Origin: Streptomyces avicenniae | Lineage (GTDB): Bacteria > Actinomycetota > Actinomycetes > Streptomycetales > Streptomycetaceae | Length of the DNA stretch: 64,000 nt | Assembly: GCF_000719135.1 (NCBI RefSeq) | Contig: NZ_JOEK01000021.1 | Coordinates: 1 to 64,000, forward strand | Reading direction: 5' to 3' | Shown here: positions 42,846 to 51,432 of the stretch, piece by piece | How positions within the stretch are numbered: the stretch's first letter is position 1 | How the letters are laid out: every line of letters starts with the position of its first letter | Notes under the pieces: model-generated | Told to the model about the DNA's origin: nothing | Seen by the model: only the letters and a program-made list of their open reading frames with translations | Database searches by the model: none | Program-made: the position numbers and the translations under genes

Positions 42846-44909
42846 TCAGCCGAGGAGGTCGGGGCGCTTCCACTCCTCGCCGAGGACGTGCTGGGCGAGG
42901 AACGCGAAGACCGTCTGGTACCAGAGCGTCGCGTGGTTGGGCGTCAGGATCCAGTGGTTCTCGTCCGGGTAGTAGAGGAACTTGTGCGGGCTGGTGCCGT
43001 CCGCGCGGCCGTCCTTGGCCTGGAGGTCGGCCCACAGGCGGAAGCCCTCGCCGACCGGCACGCGGTAGTCCTTGTCGCCGTGGATGACGAGGACGGGGGT
43101 GTCGATCCGGTCGGCCGAGTGGTGCGGCGAGTACGTGTCCACCATCTCGGGCGTGAACTCCTGCGCGAAGGCGTAGGCGTAGTCGCTGACCCGGATCGAG
43201 TGCTCGAACGTCCACAGGGACGCGTGGGTGACGATCGCGTCGAAGCGGTCGGTGTGCCCGGCGATCCAGTTGGCCATGTAGCCGCCGTAGGAGCCGCCCA
43301 TCGCGGCGGTGCGGTCGGCGTCGATGTCGGGGCGGCGTACGGCCTCGTCGGTGATGTCCATCAGGTCGGTGTAGGGCGTGCCGCCCCACTGGCCCCAGCC
43401 GCGGCGGATGAAGTCCTGGCCGTAGCCGGTGGACAGCGCGGGGTCGGGCTGGAGGACGGCGTAGCCGCGCGCGACCGCGAGCCACTGGTTCCAGCGCCAG
43501 GACCAGGCGTTGGTCGAGCCGAGGGGGCCGCCGTGGATCCACAGCAGGAGCGGGGCGGGCCGCTCGGCGGAGGCGCCGTCGGGCAGGGAGAGCCAGGCGC
43601 GCACCTCGGTGCCGTCCTCGGTGGTGGTGGTCACCTCGGTGAGGCGGCCTGGCAGTGTTGCCGGACGGCCGAGCGCCTCGGCGGGGCCCGGCAGCGGCTG
43701 GAACGGGCCGGGCGCGTCGAGCGGCACCCGTACCGGGGCGGGCGGGGCGTCCATCGCGGCGCGGACGGCGTAGACCCAGCGGCCGTCGGGCGAGACGTGC
43801 GGGTCGGTGTAGGCGCCGTCGTCGGGCGTCAGGCGGGTCGCCTCGCCTGACGCGGCGTCCACGCGCCACAGGGGGGAACGGCCGTGGTCGTCGGCCGACA
43901 GGACGAGGGCGGTGCCGTCCGGCGTCCAGGCGGGGGTGTGCGGCCAGCGGTCCCAGTCCTTGGCGATGTGGCGCACCGGGCCACCGTCCAGCGGCACGAT
44001 CGCGAGCCACTGGTCCACGGCGACCTCGGGGTCGAGGCGGCTGCCCACGACGACGGCGACGCGCGTGCCGTCCGGCGAGAAGCGGGGGGAGGTGACCTCG
44101 ATCGCCGGGTCGTCGAGGAGCGTCCTGCGCTCGCCGGTCGCGACATCGACGGCGACCAGGGTGAGGCGCTGGAGGCCGCCTTCCTCGGGGACCATCCAGG
44201 CGGCGGCGACCGTGCTGCCGTCGGGGGACAGGTCCCAGCCGCCGTCGTCGTGGAGGGCGGGGCCGACGTGGCCCGTGAGGTCCCTCGGGGTGACGGGGTC
44301 CGTCTCGCTGTCGCCCGGGAGCGCGACGGCGAGGAGGCGGGTGGTCGCGGGGCCGAGGTCGTGGTCCCAGAGCCGCACCTGCGTCGTCTCGTGCAGGATG
44401 GCGGTGACCTTACTCTTCTTCCTGGCCTCGCGGAGCGTCGCGTCGTGGTCCGGGTCGGTCGCGGAGGGCAGCAGGTCGGAGGCGAGGACGACGGTGCCGT
44501 CCGTGCCGACGTGCGGGGCGTTCACGCCGCCGGCGAGGGCGGCGACGCGGCGGGGGTCGCCTCCGGCCGCGGGCTGCGCCCACAGCGCGGGCGCGTCCTG
44601 CGGGTCGGAGTCGCCGGGCGCGGGGCGGGCGGAGACGAACAGCAGGTCGCCCGAGGGGGTGAAGGCGGGCGACGAGACGGCCTTGTCGCCGCGGGTGAGG
44701 CGGCGGGCGGGGCGCTGCCCTTCCGGGTCGATCTCCCACAGGGCCTGCACGAACCGGGCGCGCTCGGTGTCCAGGGTGGCGGCGGAGAGGACGAGCCGCG
44801 CGCCGTCCGGTGAGAGTGCGAGGCCGCCGACACGGGGCAGATCCGCGTAGGCGTCGAAGTCGTGGAAGGGGGTGCCGGATTCGGGTTCCTGACCAGCGCT
44901 TTTCGTCAT
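42846..44909 (-). CDS. S9-family prolyl oligopeptidase-like serine peptidase
   Basis: 687 residues, ATG 44909 with AGGAAGACAGG upstream. The N-terminal two thirds form a beta-propeller with TolB/WD40-like repeats (LALSPDGARLVLSAATLD, DLSPDGSTVAAAWMVP, RFSPDGTRVAVVVGSR, DPHVSPDGRWVYAVRA). The C-terminal alpha/beta-hydrolase domain has LLLWIHGGPLG, the nucleophile GGSYGGYMANW, the acid in VIHGDKDYRVPVGEG and His in DENHW. It is an acylaminoacyl- or dipeptidyl-peptidase-like enzyme, with no signal peptide, so cytoplasmic. Confidence 0.9.
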   Translation of the reverse strand: MTKSAGQEPESGTPFHDFDAYADLPRVGGLALSPDGARLVLSAATLDTERARFVQALWEIDPEGQRPARRLTRGDKAVSSPAFTPSGDLLFVSARPAPGDSDPQDAPALWAQPAAGGDPRRVAALAGGVNAPHVGTDGTVVLASDLLPSATDPDHDATLREARKKSKVTAILHETTQVRLWDHDLGPATTRLLAVALPGDSETDPVTPRDLTGHVGPALHDDGGWDLSPDGSTVAAAWMVPEEGGLQRLTLVAVDVATGERRTLLDDPAIEVTSPRFSPDGTRVAVVVGSRLDPEVAVDQWLAIVPLDGGPVRHIAKDWDRWPHTPAWTPDGTALVLSADDHGRSPLWRVDAASGEATRLTPDDGAYTDPHVSPDGRWVYAVRAAMDAPPAPVRVPLDAPGPFQPLPGPAEALGRPATLPGRLTEVTTTTEDGTEVRAWLSLPDGASAERPAPLLLWIHGGPLGSTNAWSWRWNQWLAVARGYAVLQPDPALSTGYGQDFIRRGWGQWGGTPYTDLMDITDEAVRRPDIDADRTAAMGGSYGGYMANWIAGHTDRFDAIVTHASLWTFEHSIRVSDYAYAFAQEFTPEMVDTYSPHHSADRIDTPVLVIHGDKDYRVPVGEGFRLWADLQAKDGRADGTSPHKFLYYPDENHWILTPNHATLWYQTVFAFLAQHVLGEEWKRPDLLG

Positions 44910-45245
44910 CCTGTCTTCCTATCATCCCGGACGGAGGGGTCTCCATACCGTTCGGGTGTCCGGTTCCGGTGTCCTGTTCGGGTGCATGCGGCGGGCGGGG
45001 CGCCGGGGGCCCGTACCATGGGCGGGCCGAAGTCCCCGGCGCGGTGGGCCGCCCCTGGCGCCGGGCACGCGGCGGCTGGCGCGGCACGTCGCACGGCGGG
45101 CGCCCCGTACGGGACATGCGGGGGTGACGCCGGACGTCGCCGCCCGCCGTCACGCGCCGCCGCGGTGGACGTCGGGTCAGGCACAGCCCCACGGGATCCG
45201 CGCGCGGGCGCGGGTCGGCCGCACCGGAGAGGAACGAGACGAGAC
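44910..45245. other. Divergent intergenic region
   Basis: 336 bp between the S9 peptidase and cupin genes with no convincing gene. Long frames here are arginine/glycine-rich shadows. The purine-rich stretch GGAGAGGAACGAGACGAGAC just before 45246 holds the cupin ribosome site. Confidence 0.4.
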
Positions 45246-45728
45246 GTGCAGCCCCCACGGACACCGCCCGACGTGCTGGCCCGGATGGACCGCCTGCTCG
45301 GGGAGCCTCCGGTGCGGAGCGGGGCCGTGTGGCGGCTCGCGGAGCGCGACCGTCAACTGGACGCCAACGTGATCCGGCTCGCGCCGGGCGCTGAGGTCGC
45401 CCCGCACGTCGAACCCGACCTGGACGTGCTGCTGTACGTCGTCGGCGGCGGCGGACGGCTGCGGACCGACGCCGGGACCGTGGACCTGTCGCCCGGCAGC
45501 ATCGTCGGGCTCCCCCGGGGCACGAGCCGCGCGCTGTCCGCGGGCGTCGAGGGCATGGCCCATCTGACCGTGCACCGCAGGCGGCCGGGCCTGCGCATCG
45601 GGCAGGCGCCCGCGCCGACGGGGAGCGGGGCGGCGCCGGAGACGGCCTGCCGGGCGTGCGGACGGCGCGCCACGGAGACGGACGCGCGCTTCTGCGCGCG
45701 CTGCGGCGCGGAGTTGCCGACGGGCTGA
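45246..45728 (+). CDS. Cupin-zinc ribbon fusion protein
   Basis: 160 residues from GTG 45246. The cupin domain (about 30-110) has LAPGAEVAPHVEPDLDVLLY, VVGGGGRLRTDAGTVDLSPG and IVGLPRGTSRALSAG, with a partial metal motif. A short linker is followed by a C-terminal zinc ribbon (CRACGRRATETDARFCARCG, two CxxC pairs). The cupin may bind a small ligand or metal. The function is unknown. Confidence 0.7.
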   Translation: MQPPRTPPDVLARMDRLLGEPPVRSGAVWRLAERDRQLDANVIRLAPGAEVAPHVEPDLDVLLYVVGGGGRLRTDAGTVDLSPGSIVGLPRGTSRALSAGVEGMAHLTVHRRRPGLRIGQAPAPTGSGAAPETACRACGRRATETDARFCARCGAELPTG

Positions 45729-45746
45729 GGCGCCTGCCGCCTCCCG

Positions 45747-46472
45747 TCAGCCGGACGCGCCGCCGCCCTCGCGCCGCAGGACGGCCAGCAGCCGCTGCTC
45801 CGCCGCGTCGAGGTGGACGCGCATCGCGCGCGCGGCGGCCGGTCCGTCACCGGCGGCGATGGCGGTCAGCACGCCCTCGTGCTCGGTGTAGGTCTGCTCC
45901 TGGCCGCCGACGCGCAGTTGGAGGCGGTAGACGTGCGTGTGGGGCTGGAGGCGGGTCAGGGTCTCGCGGAGCATGCCGTTGCCACTGGCCGCCGCGACGC
46001 GGTCGTGGAACCCGGCGTCGCACAGCGCGAAGTCGCGGTAGTGCACGTACCGTTCGCCGTCGAAGGGTTCGCGGGCGCCCTGCCACAGGTCGCGGAGGGC
46101 GGCGAGGTCGGCGTCGTCCCGGTGCATCGCGGCGGCCGACGCGGCGGGCTCCTCCAGGTAGCGGCGCAGGTCGAACAGCTCGGCGACGCCGCGCGCGCCG
46201 AGCAGCGGCGTCGCGGTGAACCCGGCGAGCGCGCGCTTGGTGACGAGCCCCTCGCTCTCCAGCCGGGACAGCGCCTCGCGCACGGGCGTGGGGGACACGT
46301 CGAGACGGCGCGCGACCTCGTCGATGTTGACCCGCTCCCCCGGCGGCAGGACCTGGTCCATGAGGAGTGAGCGGATCGCCTCGTAGGTGTGCTCGGCGAG
46401 GACGCGCCGCCGGGGCATCGCGCCCGAGGCACGCGCCCAGGGGTCGTCCGTCGCCTCGGCCTGCGGCGCCAT
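45747..46472 (-). CDS. GntR-family (FadR/FCD) transcriptional regulator
   Basis: 241 residues from ATG 46472 with AAGGAGAAG upstream. The N-terminal winged helix (about 25-90) has [20 protein letters not shown] and [20 protein letters not shown]. The FCD ligand domain follows ([41 protein letters not shown]). It diverges from a mannonate-dehydratase-like gene; a perfect 14-bp palindrome lies between, so the regulator probably controls itself and the dehydratase in response to a sugar acid. Confidence 0.88.
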   Translation of the reverse strand: MAPQAEATDDPWARASGAMPRRRVLAEHTYEAIRSLLMDQVLPPGERVNIDEVARRLDVSPTPVREALSRLESEGLVTKRALAGFTATPLLGARGVAELFDLRRYLEEPAASAAAMHRDDADLAALRDLWQGAREPFDGERYVHYRDFALCDAGFHDRVAAASGNGMLRETLTRLQPHTHVYRLQLRVGGQEQTYTEHEGVLTAIAAGDGPAAARAMRVHLDAAEQRLLAVLRREGGGASG

Positions 46473-46545
46473 CGGCTTCTCCTTCACCGGTCGGGAGGGG
46501 GGGCGGTCGGGGGTCCAGGGTGGGGCACGGACCGCCCGCCGGACG

Positions 46546-46559
46546 AATCCTATAGGATT
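46546..46559. promoter_or_regulatory. GntR operator AATCCTATAGGATT
   Basis: A perfect 14-bp palindrome, 59 bp upstream of the dehydratase ATG and 74 bp from the regulator ATG. Its AT content stands out in this GC-rich DNA, and its size fits FadR-subfamily sites. Confidence 0.7.
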
Positions 46560-46617
46560 TTTCCGATCGGCTCGGCGAGCGGGTCGTCCGAGCGAGAACC
46601 AGCGAGAGGGAACCGCC

Positions 46618-47847
46618 ATGCGCATCGAGTCCGTGCGGACCGTCGTCACCAGTCCTGGACGCAACTTCGTGACGCTGAGGATCACCACGTCGGACGGGAT
46701 CACCGGCCTGGGCGACGCGACGCTCAACGGGCGGGAACTGGCCGTCGCCGCCTACCTGACCGAGCACGTGGAGCCGCTGCTGGTCGGACGCGACGCCGGG
46801 CGCGTCGAGGACACCTGGCAGTACCTCTACCGGGGCGCCTACTGGCGGCGCGGCCCCGTGACGATGGCCGCCCTCGCCGCCGTGGACACCGCGCTGTGGG
46901 ACATCAAGGCCCAGGCCGCCGGGATGCCGCTCTACGAGCTCCTCGGCGGCGCGTCACGCCGGGGCGCCCTGGCCTACGGCCACGCGTCGGGGCGGGACGT
47001 CCCCGAACTCCTCGACTCGATCCGCGCGCACCTCGACGCGGGCTACCGCGCCATCCGCGTGCAGACCGGCATCCCGGGCCTCGACTCGGTCTACGGCGTC
47101 GCCGCCTCGGCCGCCGGGGGCGGCGACCGGTACGACTACGAGCCCGCGCGGCGTACGGCGCTGCCGGTCGAGGAGACGTGGGACACCCGCGCCTACCTGC
47201 GGCACGTCCCGACCGTGTTCGAGGCGGTGCGGGCCGAGTTCGGCCCCGAGCTGCCGTTGCTGCACGACGGGCACCACCGCATGACGCCGATCCAGGCGGC
47301 GAAGCTCGGGAAGTCCCTTGAGCCCTACGACCTGTTCTGGCTTGAGGACGCGACGCCGGGCGAGGATCCGACCGCGCTGCGGCTGATACGGCAGCACACG
47401 ACCACGCCCCTGGCCATCGGCGAGGTCTTCAACTCGGTCCACGACTACACGCCGCTGCTCCAGGAGCGGCTGATCGACTACGTGCGTTCGGCCGTCACGC
47501 ACACCGGCGGCGTCACGGCGATGAAGAAGCTGCTCGACCTCGCGGCGGTGTACGGCGTCAAGTCCGGCATGCACGGGCCGACCGACATCTCGCCGGTCGG
47601 GCAGGCAGCCGCGCTCCATCTCGACCTGGCGATCCACAACTTCGGCATCCAGGAGTACATGCGCCACTCCCCCGACACCCTGGACGTCTTCCGGACGTCG
47701 TACACGTTCGCGGACGGCCTCCTGCACCCGTCGGACGCCCCGGGGCTCGGCGTGACGCTGGACGAGGAGGCCGCCGCGCGCTTCCCGTACGCACCGGCGT
47801 ACCTCCCCGTCAACCGGCTCACGGACGGCACCGTCCACGACTGGTGA
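46618..47847 (+). CDS. Mannonate dehydratase-like enolase-superfamily enzyme (ManD type)
   Basis: 409 residues from ATG 46618 with GAGAGGGAA upstream. The N-terminal capping domain ([20 protein letters not shown]) is followed by the TIM barrel, with metal ligands D (LLHDGHHR), E ([11 protein letters not shown]) and E (LAIGEVFNS), and [20 protein letters not shown] near the end. The pattern matches the ManD/rspA group, which dehydrates D-mannonate or related sugar acids to 2-keto-3-deoxy acids. Some members have low activity and other roles. The divergent GntR regulator supports sugar-acid use. Confidence 0.85.
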   Translation: MRIESVRTVVTSPGRNFVTLRITTSDGITGLGDATLNGRELAVAAYLTEHVEPLLVGRDAGRVEDTWQYLYRGAYWRRGPVTMAALAAVDTALWDIKAQAAGMPLYELLGGASRRGALAYGHASGRDVPELLDSIRAHLDAGYRAIRVQTGIPGLDSVYGVAASAAGGGDRYDYEPARRTALPVEETWDTRAYLRHVPTVFEAVRAEFGPELPLLHDGHHRMTPIQAAKLGKSLEPYDLFWLEDATPGEDPTALRLIRQHTTTPLAIGEVFNSVHDYTPLLQERLIDYVRSAVTHTGGVTAMKKLLDLAAVYGVKSGMHGPTDISPVGQAAALHLDLAIHNFGIQEYMRHSPDTLDVFRTSYTFADGLLHPSDAPGLGVTLDEEAAARFPYAPAYLPVNRLTDGTVHDW

Positions 47848-47857
47848 GGCTGCGGCC

Positions 47858-48334
47858 TCAGCAGGCGCAGGAGACGCCCCCGCGCGGCGCGGCCAGGCCG
47901 TCCGCCGGGCGGCGTTCGATGCCGGTGGCCGTGCGGACGGGGAAGCCCTCGCGGACCCAGTACTCGTAGCCGCCGGTCATCTCCTTGACGCGGAAGCCGA
48001 GCCGGGCGAAGGCGCGGGCGGCGCGCACGGCGCCGTTGCAGCCGGGGCCCCAGCAGTAGGTCACGACGACGGCCCCCGCCGGGACGACGGCCGCGGCGCG
48101 GCGGGGCACGTCGGCGGTCGGCAGGTGGACGGCGCCCGGGACGTGGCCGAGGTCCCAGGCTTCCGCGCTGCGGGAGTCCACGACGACGAGTCCCGGCGCG
48201 CCCGCCTCCAGGTCGGCGTGGACGTCGCTCGCGTCGGTCTCGAAGGAGAGGCGGGCGGAGAAGTGCGCGAGGGCGGCCCCGGCCTCGGCCGCGGGGGTGC
48301 GCAGGACGGCCGGGGGCTGTGCGGTGTGCGTCAT
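47858..48334 (-). CDS. Rhodanese-like domain protein
   Basis: 158 residues with one rhodanese domain (about 30-135): LVVVDSRSAEAWDLGHVPGA and GGYEYWVREGFPV. The expected catalytic Cys lies in VVTYCWGPGCNGAVRAARAF, which has two Cys rather than the usual CxxGxR loop. An extra CAC sits at the C-terminus. It may transfer sulfur or act on a thiol. It is convergent with the dehydratase gene. Confidence 0.82.
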   Translation of the reverse strand: MTHTAQPPAVLRTPAAEAGAALAHFSARLSFETDASDVHADLEAGAPGLVVVDSRSAEAWDLGHVPGAVHLPTADVPRRAAAVVPAGAVVVTYCWGPGCNGAVRAARAFARLGFRVKEMTGGYEYWVREGFPVRTATGIERRPADGLAAPRGGVSCAC

Positions 48335-48405
48335 GACGGCGATCCTGCCGCGCGGCCGGGGGGACGGCGAGCGGCGTGGACGACACCGGTCGCTAAGATT
48401 CCGCC

Positions 48406-49392
48406 ATGTCCCAGCCCGCCCCGGGGTCGTCGCGCCCCCTGACCGTGTCGGTGCTGGCCTACCCGGGGATGTCGGTCTTCGAGACGGGCATCGTCACCGA
48501 GGTGTTCGGCCTGCCGCGCCCGGAGTTCGGGACGCCGTGGTACGAGCTGGCCGTGTGCGCGGAGCGGCCGGGGCCGGTGCCCGTGATCGGCGGCGCGACG
48601 CTCTCGACGCCGCACGGCCTGGACGTCTTCGCCGCAGCGGGGACGCTGATCGTGCCGGGGGTGCGGGACGTGGAGGGCGAGGTGCCGCCCGAGGTGGTGG
48701 CCGCGCTGCGGGCGGCGCACCGGCGCGGCGCGCGCATCATGTCGATCTGCTCGGGCGCCTTCGCGCTGGCAGCCGCCGGTCTGCTCGACGGCCGCCGCGC
48801 GACGACGCACTGGCGGTACGCCGAGGCCCTGCGCCGGCGTCATCCGGCGGTGCGTGTGGACCCGGACGTGCTGTACATCGACGACGGGCAGGTGCTGACG
48901 AGCGCGGGCAGCGCGGCGGGGCTCGACCTGTGCCTGCACGTGGTGCGGCTCGACCACGGCGCGGCGCTCGCGGGCGCGGTGGCGCGGCGGCTCGTCGTCC
49001 AGCCTCATCGGGAGGGCGGGCAGGCGCAGTTCGTGGAGGCGCCGGTCGTGGCCGACCCGGAGGACGCGCGGGTGGCGCGCAGCATCGACTGGGCGCTCGC
49101 GCACCTGGCGGAGCCGGTCGGCGTCGCCGCCCTGGCGCGGCACGCGCATCTGTCGGAGCGCAGCTACCTGCGGCATTTCACGCGGGCGACCGGGACGACG
49201 CCGATCCGCTGGCTGACCGCGCAGCGGGTGCGGGCGAGTCTGGCCCTGCTGGAGACGTCCGACGCGCCGGTGGAGCGGATCGCCCGCGCGGTGGGCTTCC
49301 GGACGGCGGTGACCTACCGGCACCACTTCGGGCGGATCATGCGGACGTCGCCGACGGCGTACCGCCGGGCGTTCCGTGCCGCCGGTTCCTGA
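48406..49392 (+). CDS. GlxA-type AraC-family transcriptional regulator
   Basis: 328 residues. The N-terminal DJ-1/PfpI-like domain (about 8-190) has VSVLAYPGMSVFETGIVTEV, GARIMSICSGAFALAAAGLL with the nucleophile-position Cys, and TSAGSAAGLDLCLHVVR. The AraC-type double HTH follows (about 225-325: PVGVAALARHAHLSERSYLR, IARAVGFRTAVTYRHHFGRI). Related regulators respond to quaternary amines or ADP-ribose-type signals. It diverges from the rhodanese gene 71 bp away, which may be a target. Confidence 0.88.
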   Translation: MSQPAPGSSRPLTVSVLAYPGMSVFETGIVTEVFGLPRPEFGTPWYELAVCAERPGPVPVIGGATLSTPHGLDVFAAAGTLIVPGVRDVEGEVPPEVVAALRAAHRRGARIMSICSGAFALAAAGLLDGRRATTHWRYAEALRRRHPAVRVDPDVLYIDDGQVLTSAGSAAGLDLCLHVVRLDHGAALAGAVARRLVVQPHREGGQAQFVEAPVVADPEDARVARSIDWALAHLAEPVGVAALARHAHLSERSYLRHFTRATGTTPIRWLTAQRVRASLALLETSDAPVERIARAVGFRTAVTYRHHFGRIMRTSPTAYRRAFRAAGS

Positions 49393-49428
49393 CCGGGGTC
49401 GGCGCGGGCCGCTCGGGCGGCGGTGGCG

Positions 49429-50046
49429 TCACGCGCCGGTGGCGGGCGGCCAGTTCAGCAGGGCCATGTCGGCGACCTTCCTGAGTTCTTCGCGTGCGAG
49501 GCCGCCCGCGGCCTGGACGGCGATGCCGTTCGCGACGGTCGTGAGGTAGCGGGCGAGCAGGTCGGGGTCGGCGTCGGGGGGCAGGTCGCCCTCGTCCACG
49601 GCGCGCCTGAGCCGGTCGCGCAGGAGGGCGGTGTGCGCGTTGCGCCAGGTGGTGAGGGTGTCGCGGGCGTGGCCCCCCGTCCCTCCGGCGGCGAGGGAGC
49701 CCTGGACGCCGAAGCAGCCCGCCGGGGCGCCGGGGCGGGTGGTGGCCAGGACGGAGCCGTGCAGGTACGCGGTGGCCACCTGCCGGGCGGTCGGCTCGCG
49801 CAGGGCGCGGGCGCCGTACGAGGCGGGGCCCTCGGTGTAGCGCTCCAGGGCCTTGTGGAACAGCTCCTCCTTGTTGCCGAAGGCCGCGTACATGCTGGTG
49901 CGCGTGATGCCCATGGCGTGGGTCAGGTCGGTGAGGCTGGCGCCTTCGTAGCCCTGTTCCCAGAAGACCCGCATGGCGCGTTCGAGTGCCATGTCGGCGT
50001 CGAAACCCCTCGGCCGCCCGACCGGCGCCCGCTGCCCCATCTCCAT
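49429..50046 (-). CDS. TetR-family transcriptional regulator
   Basis: 205 residues. The N-terminal HTH (about 15-60) has ALERAMRVFWEQGYEGASLT, DLTHAMGITRTSMYAAFGNK and EELFHKALERY. The C-terminal ligand domain has GCFGVQGSLA, typical of the NemR/AcuR-like TetR group (often sensing electrophiles). It diverges from an SDR gene; two near-identical palindromes lie between. Confidence 0.88.
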   Translation of the reverse strand: MEMGQRAPVGRPRGFDADMALERAMRVFWEQGYEGASLTDLTHAMGITRTSMYAAFGNKEELFHKALERYTEGPASYGARALREPTARQVATAYLHGSVLATTRPGAPAGCFGVQGSLAAGGTGGHARDTLTTWRNAHTALLRDRLRRAVDEGDLPPDADPDLLARYLTTVANGIAVQAAGGLAREELRKVADMALLNWPPATGA

Positions 50047-50066
50047 ACGGCGATCCTACTCCTTCT

Positions 50067-50117
50067 GTACCGATCGGTGCTGAAGATGCTACGGTCTTCT
50101 TCGGTACCGACCGGTGC
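50067..50117. promoter_or_regulatory. Paired TetR operators between regulator and SDR genes
   Basis: GTACCGATCGGTGC (50067-50080) and GTACCGACCGGTGC (50104-50117) differ by one base and have centres 37 bp apart. ACCGATCGGT is a perfect palindrome. Both fit a TACCGA(T/C)CGGT-type TetR site in a divergent promoter region. Confidence 0.75.
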
Positions 50118-50134
50118 CGAACTATGGGGAGGTC

Positions 50135-50887
50135 ATGTCCGTGGGACAGTTCGAGGGCAGGACGGCCGTCGTCACCGGCGGCGGCACCGGGATCGGCCTG
50201 GCGACCGCCGTCCGGCTGGCGGCCGAGGGCGCGCACGTGTTCGTCACCGGGCGGCGGAAGGACGTGCTGGACGCGGCCGTGGGGACCATCGGGGCGGGGA
50301 GCGCGACGGCGGTGGCGGGGGACATCTCCGACCTGGCCGACCTCGACCGGCTGTACGACGCGGTCCGCGCCCGGGGGCGGGGCCTCGACGTGCTGTTCGC
50401 CAACGCCGCCACCGCGTCGTTCGCGACGCTGGAGGAGGTCACCGAGGAGCACTTCGACGAGACGTTCGGCGTCAACGTCAGGGCCACCGTGTTCACCGTG
50501 CAGAAGGCGCTGCCGCTGCTCAACGACGGCGCCTCGGTGATCCTCAACTCCTCGGTGCGCGCGGACGACGGCGTCGCGGCGTTCGGCGCGTACGCGGCCT
50601 CCAAGGCGGCGGTACGGTCCTTCGCCAGGACCTGGGCCAACGAGCTGAAGGGCCGCGGCATCCGGGTCAACGTGGTCTCGCCCGGCACCATCGACACGCC
50701 CGCGTTCGACGCCGCGGTCGAGGGGGACTCGCCCTTCACCAGGGAGCAGCTGACCGCGACCGTCCCGCTGGGGCGGATCGGGCGGCCCGAGGAGGTCGCC
50801 GACGCGGTGGCCTTCCTCGCCTCACGGCGGAGCGGCTTCGTCCTCGGCGCCAACCTGTACGTGGACGGTGGCGAGAACCAGTTCTGA
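50135..50887 (+). CDS. SDR-family oxidoreductase under TetR control
   Basis: 250 residues from ATG 50135 with GGGGAGG upstream; GTG 50114 would lie inside an operator. TGGGTGIG binds the cofactor; NAA, S (NSSV), Y and K (YAASK) complete the classical set, with LYVDGG near the end. The best-preserved parts resemble the SDR at 3086-3850 (LPLLNDGASVI). The following SnoaL-like gene is 57 bp away and probably cotranscribed. Confidence 0.88.
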   Translation: MSVGQFEGRTAVVTGGGTGIGLATAVRLAAEGAHVFVTGRRKDVLDAAVGTIGAGSATAVAGDISDLADLDRLYDAVRARGRGLDVLFANAATASFATLEEVTEEHFDETFGVNVRATVFTVQKALPLLNDGASVILNSSVRADDGVAAFGAYAASKAAVRSFARTWANELKGRGIRVNVVSPGTIDTPAFDAAVEGDSPFTREQLTATVPLGRIGRPEEVADAVAFLASRRSGFVLGANLYVDGGENQF

Positions 50888-50944
50888 ACGTCGCACGCGA
50901 CATCCACCGACCCGGCCCAGGGCCGAGACAGGAGAGAGGGCATC

Positions 50945-51337
50945 ATGCCCGGTACCGATCTGCACGCGTTCTTCGGCAACTACATCGACGCGCTGAACAC
51001 GCACGAGTTCCACCGCATGACCGAGTTCATCCACGACGAGCTGGTCATGAACGGCCGGGCGGTCACGCGGGACGAGGTCATCGCGGAACTGGAGGGGCAC
51101 GGCGACGCGGTGCCCGACTTCACCTGGCGGGTCCAGGACCTCGCGGTCGAGGGCGATCGCGTGGCGGCCCGTCTGTTCAACAGGGGCACACCCGCGAAGG
51201 AATGGTTCGGTCTGGCCCCCACCGGCGCCACGGTCGAGTACGGCGAGTACGCGTTCCACAAGGTCCGTGACGGGCGGTTCTACGAGATGAACTACCTGAT
51301 CGACGTCGAGGCGGTGCGCAGCCAGCTGGCCGCCTGA
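50945..51337 (+). CDS. SnoaL-like (NTF2-fold) protein
   Basis: 130 residues, ATG 50945 with GGAGAGAGGG upstream. The cone-shaped NTF2 fold is suggested by FGNYIDALNTHEFHRMTEFI, DELVMNGRAVTRDEVIAELE, VQDLAVEGDRVAARLFNRGT and VEYGEYAFHKVRDGRFYEMN. SnoaL-like proteins include polyketide cyclases and many of unknown function, often in SDR operons. Confidence 0.8.
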   Translation: MPGTDLHAFFGNYIDALNTHEFHRMTEFIHDELVMNGRAVTRDEVIAELEGHGDAVPDFTWRVQDLAVEGDRVAARLFNRGTPAKEWFGLAPTGATVEYGEYAFHKVRDGRFYEMNYLIDVEAVRSQLAA

Positions 51338-51377
51338 CGACCGGGGCGGCCCCTCGTCGGCGCCCCCGGCACCGGAC

Positions 51378-51424
51378 GCGTGCGGCTTCCCCTGTCGGTA
51401 CGGGGGGCACGGGAAGCCGCACGC
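51378..51424. terminator. Bidirectional terminator between SnoaL and CDF genes
   Basis: GCGTGCGGCTTCCC (51378-51391) pairs perfectly with GGGAAGCCGCACGC (51411-51424), loop 19 nt, between two converging stop codons. Confidence 0.65.
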
Positions 51425-51432
51425 GGGTGTGC

